From Ignavibacteria bacterium (GTDB taxonomy: Bacteria > Bacteroidota > Ignavibacteria > Ignavibacteriales > Melioribacteraceae), in the NCBI GenBank assembly GCA_027347805.1, contig DAIEQP010000308.1:1-5320 (forward strand): a stretch of 5,320 nucleotides of DNA. Direction: 5' to 3'. A program made the position numbers and the translations under genes. This document shows positions 1 to 5,320 of this stretch, piece by piece. The stretch's first letter is position 1; every line of letters begins with the position of its first letter. Below the pieces are notes generated by a model. The model was not told the DNA's origin. It did no database searches and saw only the letters and a program-made list of their open reading frames with translations.

Positions 1-209
1 GATGAATTAAAAATCAACTCGGGCAGATTTGATTCCTCTTCTTTATAAAATCTAATTCTAAAAGCATTATCAGAAAGCGTTGTTATTTTTAACGTACCAT
101 TGGTGAGAGTGATACTGATTCCATCAGAACTTTTTTTGTAATTCTTTATGACCTGCCCGATACATATAAGTGGAATTACACATACTATAATTAAGTATTT
201 CAACTTCAT
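1..209 (-). CDS. N-terminal fragment of a probable GH31 alpha-glycosidase (alpha-glucosidase/alpha-xylosidase type), cut by the window edge
   Basis: The frame opens at an ATG at 209-207 and runs off the window after 69 codons, so only the N-terminus is visible. Seen: a basic start (MKLK), a hydrophobic segment at about residues 5-18 and a likely signal peptidase I site after Gly18, leaving Gln at +1; the Cys in the segment does not sit in a good lipobox. Residues 28-67 (DGISITLTNG, then LSDNAFRIRFYK, then LPELIF) resemble the N-terminal beta-sandwich of GH31 enzymes, where an R-(V/I)-R-(F/Y) strand after a 'sD' turn is usual. The start is supported by a GAGG six bases upstream and by the signal peptide. 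The gene begins 24 bases after the GH97 stop, so the two are very probably co-transcribed. GH31 members hydrolyse alpha-glucosides or alpha-xylosides; the catalytic barrel is outside the window, so family is probable and substrate unknown. Confidence 0.62.
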   Translation of the reverse strand, partial: MKLKYLIIVCVIPLICIGQVIKNYKKSSDGISITLTNGTLKITTLSDNAFRIRFYKEEESNLPELIFNS

Positions 210-214
210 AAAAT

Positions 215-220
215 TCCTCA
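215..220 (-). promoter_or_regulatory. Shine-Dalgarno-like site of the GH31-like gene
   Basis: On the minus strand TGAGGA stands directly before TTTTT-free A/T sequence leading to the ATG at 209, with six bases between GAGG and the start codon. It lies inside the 24-base gap after the GH97 gene and supports this ATG as the true start. It is the clearest ribosome binding site in the window; the GH97 start has only a weak AGG at similar distance and the complete GH2 start shows none. Confidence 0.4.
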
Positions 221-233
221 ATCAGGTTTTCTA

Positions 234-2147
234 CTATTCTATAGGTTCAATCTTTGCAACAAAACCGCCACGTCTTAGCATCTTCACATCCAGCACACTA
301 GATTGATTAACAACTAAATAACTTGCTGTTAATTCTTTATCATGTTCACCATCGGTTATGAGCGTAAGTTTATATTTCCTGTCATCATGTAAAAAATTGA
401 ATCTAAATCTTTTCCTCATCTCTCCTCTAGTTTCCGAATTTATTCCTCCCAAATACCATGTGTTACCTTTTTTTCTAGCAACTATGACTTCTTTACCAGG
501 ATAACCATCAATCAGTTTCGTATCATCCCAAGTATTTGGCACATCTTTAAGAAATGTTCTTGCTGCATCAGGCAATTGCAAATATCCTTCCGGTCTATCT
601 GCCATGTGTTGGATACCGGATTCAAAAACAATACTGAGAGCAAGTTCATGCCCATAGGAAGTAATGTGCGGATATTGTGAATTTGTAAATGTTACGGGAG
701 TGTAATCCATTGAACCGACTACATTTCTAGTGAATGGAACAACTGTATTATGTTCTGGTGCTGTGGTAGTAAATTCTGGACCATTGTTATACCATTCTGC
801 TCCACGAATTCCTTCATATGTCATTAAATGAGGATAAGTTCTGGACCAGCCTCTAGGAACAATACAGCCATGAAAATAAACCATGATATTAAATTTTGCT
901 GCATCCTCTAGAATATCAAGATAGAATTTCATCATCTCCTGTTTCTCACTCAAGAAGAAATCAACCTTGATACCAACGACTCCAAGTTTATTTAACTTAG
1001 TAAATTCCTGAACACGATTTTCATGTGTTAACATTCGGTCTCGCGGAGTTGAAGTCACCCATTTAAATTTGCCTGAGTTGTACCACATCAGCGGTTTTAC
1101 ACCGATTGATTGAATATACTTCAATGCGTCTTCAAGGTTTCCTCCATTACCCATCTGATCCCATTCCCAGTCTAAAAGAGTATATGGCCAGTTCATCGCT
1201 GCAGCTAGATCGGCAAATTTGCAAACAATTTTAAAATCTTTTGTTCCATGATTACTGGACCAGTAATTCCAAGATGCAATTCCCGGTTTAATCCAATCTG
1301 TTTTATCAATTACTGATTGTTTGCTCACATCATCAACAAGAGTTGATTCTACAATATCTGCAAGTTGCCCAATGATAATTACACGCCAGGGTGATTTCCA
1401 TGGAAGAGTAATTGTCGGCTGAGAATCTCCGCTACCATCACCCGGATCAGGAAATGTAATTTTATAGAAAGATTTATCTAACACATTACCAAGTTTTGAA
1501 GCGCAATAATTTCTGTCAACGTCTGCTTCATGAATTAAAAACCAGCCTGTTGAATCTGCTGTATTAAAAAGTGCCGGATAAGACCATGTTTGTTGAATAG
1601 ATTGGTCTTTTACAAAAGTATATAATGCTTCATTTGCCATATCCCATTTTTCCATCCAGCGTTTTGTACCCTCAGGAATTTTATATGAAGTGAGTTCATC
1701 TTTTATTAAGAGCGAGCCGCTCTTTTCAGGAAGTTCATAACGGAATACAACACCATCATTGTAAGCCCTGATGATCAGGTTGAGTTTTGATTTATCTGAA
1801 TTATTCAATGACACTACAACTTCATTAGCCGTGTTGCTACAGTGAGATCGTTTACCATGAAGGGCAATGTATTCCTCATTAATAATTTGCGGCTTGCTAA
1901 CTTTTACAAACTTCAATTCTTTACAATATTCTTGTTCAATAGTTGATAGCCCTAAATTTATTTGAGGTATTATCTCACTACTTTTTTCATTTTTTTTGTA
2001 ATCTACTTTTAAATACCATTCACCGACATCACTATTTTGTTTGTTAAAGAGCCCTACTTTTACTTTCCCATTTGGAGATTCAACACTAACCTTCTGGGCT
2101 GTTGCGATTGAAGTTATAATTAAAATACAAGTGAATATTCGTTTCAT
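234..2147 (-). CDS. GH97 family glycoside hydrolase, retaining alpha-galactosidase-like branch, secreted
   Basis: This is a 637-residue exo-glycosidase, complete from ATG to tandem TAG TAG stops. Seen: a signal peptide at residues 1-17 (basic MKR, hydrophobic core, ATA|Q cleavage, no lipobox); the N-terminal beta-sandwich (about 20-275); a TIM barrel (about 285-535) entered by PGIASWNYWS at 288-297; and a C-terminal beta domain (about 540-635). GIKVDFF at 392-398 supplies Asp396, matching the nucleophile of the retaining GH97 branch (Asp415 of Bacteroides thetaiotaomicron BtGH97b). Glu451, in EGIRGAE at 445-451, matches its acid/base Glu470; the 55-residue spacing is identical. RTYPH at 436-440 is a family hallmark. 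HG at 426-427 stands where the inverting SusB enzyme has His-Glu508. Retaining GH97 enzymes known to me act on alpha-galactosides or beta-L-arabinopyranosides in the periplasm, so a SusB-type alpha-glucosidase role is unlikely. It follows the GH2 gene by 120 bases and precedes the GH31-like gene by 24. Confidence 0.95.
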   Translation of the reverse strand: MKRIFTCILIITSIATAQKVSVESPNGKVKVGLFNKQNSDVGEWYLKVDYKKNEKSSEIIPQINLGLSTIEQEYCKELKFVKVSKPQIINEEYIALHGKRSHCSNTANEVVVSLNNSDKSKLNLIIRAYNDGVVFRYELPEKSGSLLIKDELTSYKIPEGTKRWMEKWDMANEALYTFVKDQSIQQTWSYPALFNTADSTGWFLIHEADVDRNYCASKLGNVLDKSFYKITFPDPGDGSGDSQPTITLPWKSPWRVIIIGQLADIVESTLVDDVSKQSVIDKTDWIKPGIASWNYWSSNHGTKDFKIVCKFADLAAAMNWPYTLLDWEWDQMGNGGNLEDALKYIQSIGVKPLMWYNSGKFKWVTSTPRDRMLTHENRVQEFTKLNKLGVVGIKVDFFLSEKQEMMKFYLDILEDAAKFNIMVYFHGCIVPRGWSRTYPHLMTYEGIRGAEWYNNGPEFTTTAPEHNTVVPFTRNVVGSMDYTPVTFTNSQYPHITSYGHELALSIVFESGIQHMADRPEGYLQLPDAARTFLKDVPNTWDDTKLIDGYPGKEVIVARKKGNTWYLGGINSETRGEMRKRFRFNFLHDDRKYKLTLITDGEHDKELTASYLVVNQSSVLDVKMLRRGGFVAKIEPIE

Positions 2148-2208
2148 CTAAATACCTGATAAATGATAAAATTATTTCATCCAGCTAGACTGAGTGGAAA
2201 ACCTATCC

Positions 2209-2231
2209 AATTCTTTATGATCTCAAGAATT
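2209..2231. repeat. 7-bp perfect inverted repeat between the GH2 and GH97 genes
   Basis: AATTCTT at 2209-2215 and AAGAATT at 2225-2231 are exact reverse complements separated by nine bases. The stem has one G-C pair and no T-run follows on the minus strand, so it is a poor intrinsic terminator. A protein-binding dyad before the GH97 gene is possible, as is chance in AT-rich DNA. A second small inverted repeat, ATTGA/TCAAT at 2236-2249 with a four-base loop, lies next to it. Confidence 0.35.
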
Positions 2232-2267
2232 TACAATTGAGGCTTCAATCCAACCGAGATATATTTT

Positions 2268-4673
2268 TTATTTTTTTTCTGCCCTGATTTTTACATTTGC
2301 TTCTTCTAATCCTGGAGAACTTACATTTAGATTTATATTTCCTTCAGCATTTGTACTCCTGATTACAACCATTGCTTTTCCATTCCAGGCATTTCTTGAA
2401 TTTCCCGCATAGCTATCAAGGTCTTTAAGATTTGCGTTATCCACTCCAGCAATTTTTCCAGGCCCTTCTATTTTAAATTGAAGTCTGTTAATTGCATTTG
2501 GATTTATATTTCCATTCTTATCAACTAATTCAACCAAAACGAATACTAAATCTTGTCCATTGCTCTTTATTTTCTTTTTATCTGGAATCAGTTTTATTTT
2601 CACAGCGGTTCCGGCGCTTCGTATAATTCTTGATTCTATTTCTTTATTATCTTTTACTCCAACCGCTTTCAAAACCCCGGCATTATATGGCAAGATGAAA
2701 GTAGTTTTAAATTCCTGGTCAATTGTTGTTTTTTGTTCACCAATGAGTTTTTCATCCAGGTATAAACGAACATTTGGATACCTGGAATACACTTCAACTT
2801 GTAAATCTTTTCCCTCATGTCCAGGCCATGTCCAGCTTTCCCATGTTGGCCAGATAGACCAAAGTGTTTCGGTAATTTTTCCATCAGCTGGATTTGGTTC
2901 TCTTACTGCCATATAAAGTTTTTCAGAATCATTCCACAAGATATTTCTGTAATGCGATATTGGTTTTCTCCATCCCAGCAAATCAATATCTCCACAGTAA
3001 GCCCCATGCCATGGATAAAAATCTCCCTCCCAATGCTCGCCTTTTGTTTCTCCCGGATAGTAATAACGACCGATACCGGATTCGCCTAAGTAATCAATTG
3101 CCGTCCAAACAAAATCACCAAGTATATAATTGTTGTTCTGCACCATTTTCCAATTTTTGAAAGCATCGCGTGGATAAGATTCTGTTTGAACAATTATTCT
3201 TGATGGAACTCTTTCGTGATCTGACGGCGCACGTTCAAGTTGATAATTGTAGCCGCAGACATCATGTGCTGCCATAAGCGGATCAAACAGTTTCCATTCG
3301 CCATCCCAGGTTGTCATTGCTGAAGTAACCGGTCGTGTTTTATCTATAGCGTGAATAGTTTCTGCAAGATTTATTGCAGTTGCAACAGCTTCTGTTTTTT
3401 TTCTTTCAATTATTTCGTTGCCGGTACTCCACATTATTATTGAAGGATGGTTTCTATCTCTCATCACCATAGCTTCTATATCACGTTTCCACCAGTCATC
3501 AAATATTTTTGAATAGTCGTAAGGAGTTTTACTTTCTCTCCAGCCGTCAAAAGATTCATCAATAACCATCATTCCAATTCTGTCGCAGGCATTGAGAAAT
3601 TCTTCCGATGGTGGATTATGTGATGTACGAATCGCATTAAATCCCGCTGACTTTAGCAGCTCAACACGACGCTCTTCCGCACGATCAAATGCAGCAGCAC
3701 CTAAAAATCCATTATCATGATGAACGCAGCCGCCATTCAATTTTATTGTGTGGCCATTTAATTGAAATCCGTTTTCGGTAGAATATTTTATTGATCTAAT
3801 TCCAAATTGAGTTGAAACATTATCAACCGTCTTGCTTCTAATCATTACTTTAATTTGTGCATTGTACAGATAAGGATTTTCAGGTGACCAGAGCAAGGGA
3901 TTATTTACAACAATGTTTTGGGATACTTCCTTCTGATCATTTGCATCGATTTCAATATCACTTGAAATTTTTTGAGCAAAATGAACATTTTGTTTATCCA
4001 CGGCAGTCAATAATGAAATTTTTTGAGCTGCGTTGGTTTCGTTTTTGATTAGCGTTTTAATTTGAATGGTTGCTTTTCCGGGAGTTACTTCTGGAGTAGT
4101 AATTTCAACGCCCCAGTTGGAAATATGCACTGGATCGGTAACAATCATCCAAACATGGCGATAAATTCCAGAGCCGCTATACCATCGGCAATTTGGCTGC
4201 TTTGAATTATCCACATGTACAGCAATTACATTTTTTTTGTTATACTCTAAGAAAGGCGATAGATCATAAAAAAACGAAGTATAACCATAAGGATGTATAC
4301 CGAGTGATTTTCCATTAATGAAAACTTCTGCATTCATATAAACGCCTTCAAAATAAATTGAAACGCGTTTACCTTTCCATGAAGGATGTGCATTGAATGA
4401 TTTTCTGTACCAACCGGTACCGGCGGGAAAGTAACCTCCTCCTCCACCTGTCATATTTTTCTGATCCAATTTTCCTTCGATACTCCAATCATGAGGCAGA
4501 TCGAGGCTTCGCCAATCATGATCATTAAAATCTTTTGAGTATGCTTCTGATACATCCCCCAAATAAAATTTCCAATCATCATCGAATAATTGCTTTCGCT
4601 GAGAATACAGCTGCGCGTCGATGTTAAAGACAAAACAGAAAACAATCATTATCGTTATTGATGATAATTTCAT
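2268..4673 (-). CDS. GH2 family beta-galactosidase-type enzyme with DUF4982 and C-terminal Ig-like domain, secreted
   Basis: This 801-residue retaining exo-beta-glycosidase most likely releases beta-linked galactose from oligosaccharides. Seen: a signal peptide at 1-20 (cleavage IDA|Q, no lipobox), which supports the ATG at 4673; the jelly-roll sugar-binding domain (about 28-180) with LPHDWSIEG at 59-67 and GTGWYRK at 85-91; an Ig-like domain (about 186-293); and a TIM barrel (about 295-585). In the barrel are HHD at 318-320, RTSHNPP at 349-355, acid/base Glu420 in STGNE at 416-420, GYNYQ at 474-478, nucleophile Glu498 in QTES at 496-499, and FVWTAIDYLGE at 521-531. A DUF4982-like region (about 605-680, with WPGHEGK) and a last Ig-like domain (about 690-797, with GVDNAN and NGKAMVVIRS) complete the usual architecture and length of this GH2 group. 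All key residues are present. GH2 also contains beta-glucuronidases and beta-mannosidases; this architecture favours beta-galactosidase, but substrate is inferred. The gene ends in AAA AAA TAA, 120 bases before the GH97 gene. Confidence 0.95.
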   Translation of the reverse strand: MKLSSITIMIVFCFVFNIDAQLYSQRKQLFDDDWKFYLGDVSEAYSKDFNDHDWRSLDLPHDWSIEGKLDQKNMTGGGGGYFPAGTGWYRKSFNAHPSWKGKRVSIYFEGVYMNAEVFINGKSLGIHPYGYTSFFYDLSPFLEYNKKNVIAVHVDNSKQPNCRWYSGSGIYRHVWMIVTDPVHISNWGVEITTPEVTPGKATIQIKTLIKNETNAAQKISLLTAVDKQNVHFAQKISSDIEIDANDQKEVSQNIVVNNPLLWSPENPYLYNAQIKVMIRSKTVDNVSTQFGIRSIKYSTENGFQLNGHTIKLNGGCVHHDNGFLGAAAFDRAEERRVELLKSAGFNAIRTSHNPPSEEFLNACDRIGMMVIDESFDGWRESKTPYDYSKIFDDWWKRDIEAMVMRDRNHPSIIMWSTGNEIIERKKTEAVATAINLAETIHAIDKTRPVTSAMTTWDGEWKLFDPLMAAHDVCGYNYQLERAPSDHERVPSRIIVQTESYPRDAFKNWKMVQNNNYILGDFVWTAIDYLGESGIGRYYYPGETKGEHWEGDFYPWHGAYCGDIDLLGWRKPISHYRNILWNDSEKLYMAVREPNPADGKITETLWSIWPTWESWTWPGHEGKDLQVEVYSRYPNVRLYLDEKLIGEQKTTIDQEFKTTFILPYNAGVLKAVGVKDNKEIESRIIRSAGTAVKIKLIPDKKKIKSNGQDLVFVLVELVDKNGNINPNAINRLQFKIEGPGKIAGVDNANLKDLDSYAGNSRNAWNGKAMVVIRSTNAEGNINLNVSSPGLEEANVKIRAEKK

Positions 4674-4679
4674 ATTACA

Positions 4680-4726
4680 AACATTCTTTAGTTATAATAA
4701 TGGGTATAAGAACATTTTACTTTAGT
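4680..4726. repeat. Pair of spaced direct repeats upstream of the complete GH2 gene
   Basis: On the plus strand AACATT-CTTTAGT at 4680-4692 recurs as AACATT-TTA-CTTTAGT at 4711-4726: all 13 bases match and only a three-base insertion differs. The CTTTAGT cores start 34 bases apart, roughly three helical turns. The nearer copy ends six bases before the GH2 start codon. Tandem sites in a promoter region suggest a regulator-binding element, but no regulator gene is visible and AT-rich sequence makes chance similarity possible. Confidence 0.4.
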
Positions 4727-4733
4727 AACTAAA
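4721..4733. promoter_or_regulatory. Perfect 13-base dyad, possible operator
   Basis: TTTAGTAACTAAA is a palindrome of two 6-bp arms around a central A. It overlaps the CTTTAGT core of the upstream direct repeat copy and sits about 50 bases before the GH2 start, where an operator for the GH2-GH97-GH31 genes could lie. The role is inferred only from symmetry and position; no matching second dyad was found in the GH97 upstream gap. Confidence 0.3.
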
Positions 4734-4858
4734 TCCTTAATATTATTTTTGATTGAAGAAGTTATGCTGCTTCTCCATCCTAATTTTTCGCCTAATCATT
4801 TTTAACTGCACCACAATTCACTTTTCAATTTCTTTATCCCCTGTCGTTATCGAGAATA

Positions 4859-5320
4859 CTAAAACAAGTTTATCGTATAAGTGAACGAAGTCGGTTCTGA
4901 TAACACCCGATACTTTTCAAGCGGGCGCGGTCCGCAACTTGCCGAACCGACTCCCAAAGTTTTTGTCGACAAACAAAAAACTGTTGAGGTGCTTGCCGGC
5001 AGATCAATTTTATATTCAACAGGGAACATCTGCTCATCGGTGTGAGGCAGAGCCGAAAACTGGAAATATTTTTCATCTGCTTTTATCGAGAATGCAGGTG
5101 CATCTTTTTCATAAAATTTAATCCAGCGCACATCTTCATGATTTCCTCTTTCCATCGGCTTTTCGTATTCGTACTGATTGTTTACATCCAGATCATAAAC
5201 TCCAACTTCCGATGCATATTTTCTATCTGAATAATTTTCATATGGGCCACATCCAAAATATTTTATTTGAGAAAGGTTTTTATTCAACAACATTCTCACC
5301 CCGATACGCGCAAGATTAAT
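4859..5320 (-). CDS. C-terminal fragment of a LacZ-type GH2 beta-galactosidase (small-chain domain), cut by the window edge
   Basis: The last 153 residues of a gene whose start lies beyond the window; the frame is open to base 5320, so a GTG at 5299 is internal, not a start. The sequence is the 'beta-galactosidase small chain' (domain 5) that closes the active site of LacZ-type GH2 enzymes. Seen, numbered from the window edge: ARIGVRMLL at 4-12, YFGCGPYENYSDRK at 21-34 (compare WLGLGPQENYPDR in Escherichia coli LacZ), a KPMERGNHEDVRW stretch at 54-66, FSALPHTDEQM at 88-98, and GVGSASCGPRP at 123-133. The stop is TAG, and the ending after a final beta strand is normal for the family. The enzyme would hydrolyse beta-galactosides; its catalytic barrel is not visible and export cannot be judged. 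Cys129 stands where E. coli LacZ has Trp999. The gene lies 185 bases upstream of the second, differently built GH2 gene. Confidence 0.93.
   Translation of the reverse strand: MNLARIGVRMLLNKNLSQIKYFGCGPYENYSDRKYASEVGVYDLDVNNQYEYEKPMERGNHEDVRWIKFYEKDAPAFSIKADEKYFQFSALPHTDEQMFPVEYKIDLPASTSTVFCLSTKTLGVGSASCGPRPLEKYRVLSEPTSFTYTINLF

Noticed and set aside
2148..2267. Possible RNA gene or riboswitch in the gap before the GH97 gene.
   Set aside because: Only short, AT-rich inverted repeats are present, with no recognisable conserved RNA core.
2262..2280. A-rich tract (A8, then TAAAAAA) across the stop of the GH2 gene, considered as a slippage or recoding site.
   Set aside because: The other two frames end within about 9-14 codons without any recognisable domain, so slippage would add nothing meaningful.
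2560..3160. Open frames on the plus strand of 88-118 codons inside the GH2 gene.
   Set aside because: They lie antisense to a gene with clear GH2 motifs, have no family features and are shadows of its codon pattern.
4755..4776. A GAGAAG...CTTCTT hairpin-like sequence downstream of the LacZ-type gene, considered as a terminator.
   Set aside because: The stem is about six pairs with one G-T wobble and no run of T follows on the transcribed strand, so an intrinsic terminator is not supported.
4743..4799. An 18-codon minus-strand reading frame in the gap before the GH2 gene, beginning MIRRKIR.
   Set aside because: It is too short to tell from chance, has no clear ribosome binding site and resembles no leader peptide I know.
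5291..5299. GTG at 5299 as a start codon of a separate 146-residue protein.
   Set aside because: The same frame continues upstream to the window edge with residues (ARIGV) that fit the LacZ small-chain domain, so the GTG is an internal Val codon.

Overview
The window is an AT-rich stretch (by eye below 40% GC) in which every supported gene lies on the minus strand. It reads as part of a carbohydrate-degradation locus. From high to low coordinates, in the direction of transcription, it holds: the 3' end of a LacZ-type family 2 glycoside hydrolase (GH2); a complete second GH2 enzyme of the DUF4982-type beta-galactosidase group; a complete GH97 enzyme; and the 5' end of a gene that looks like a family 31 glycoside hydrolase (GH31). 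The intergenic gaps are 185, 120 and 24 bases. The last two genes are almost certainly co-transcribed, and all four could form one operon with internal promoters.

The host is most likely a member of Bacteroidota or a related FCB lineage (for example Ignavibacteriota). This is inferred from three things: GH97 and DUF4982-type GH2 enzymes are typical of these lineages; the DNA is AT-rich with mostly weak Shine-Dalgarno signals; and all three visible N-termini carry a signal peptide whose predicted cleavage leaves glutamine at +1. No taxonomic marker is present, so this stays an inference.

The likely shared job is removal of terminal sugars from imported or secreted oligosaccharides in the periplasm. 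The two GH2 enzymes would take off beta-linked galactose or a similar residue. The GH97 belongs by its catalytic residues to the retaining, alpha-galactosidase-like branch and would remove alpha-galactose or beta-L-arabinopyranose. The GH31-like protein would remove alpha-glucose or alpha-xylose. No SusC/SusD pair, transporter, regulator or endo-acting enzyme is inside the window, so the target polysaccharide cannot be fixed. A glycan with both alpha- and beta-linked side-chain sugars, such as a xyloglucan-like or galactosylated hemicellulose, would fit.

The non-coding parts are short. The gap before the complete GH2 gene carries a spaced direct repeat and a perfect 13-base dyad that could be operator elements. 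The gap before the GH97 gene carries a 7-bp inverted repeat and a weak promoter-like match. I found no RNA gene, mobile element, CRISPR array or convincing intrinsic terminator. Nothing in the window amounts to an undescribed system; the interest lies in enzyme specificity and gene combination.
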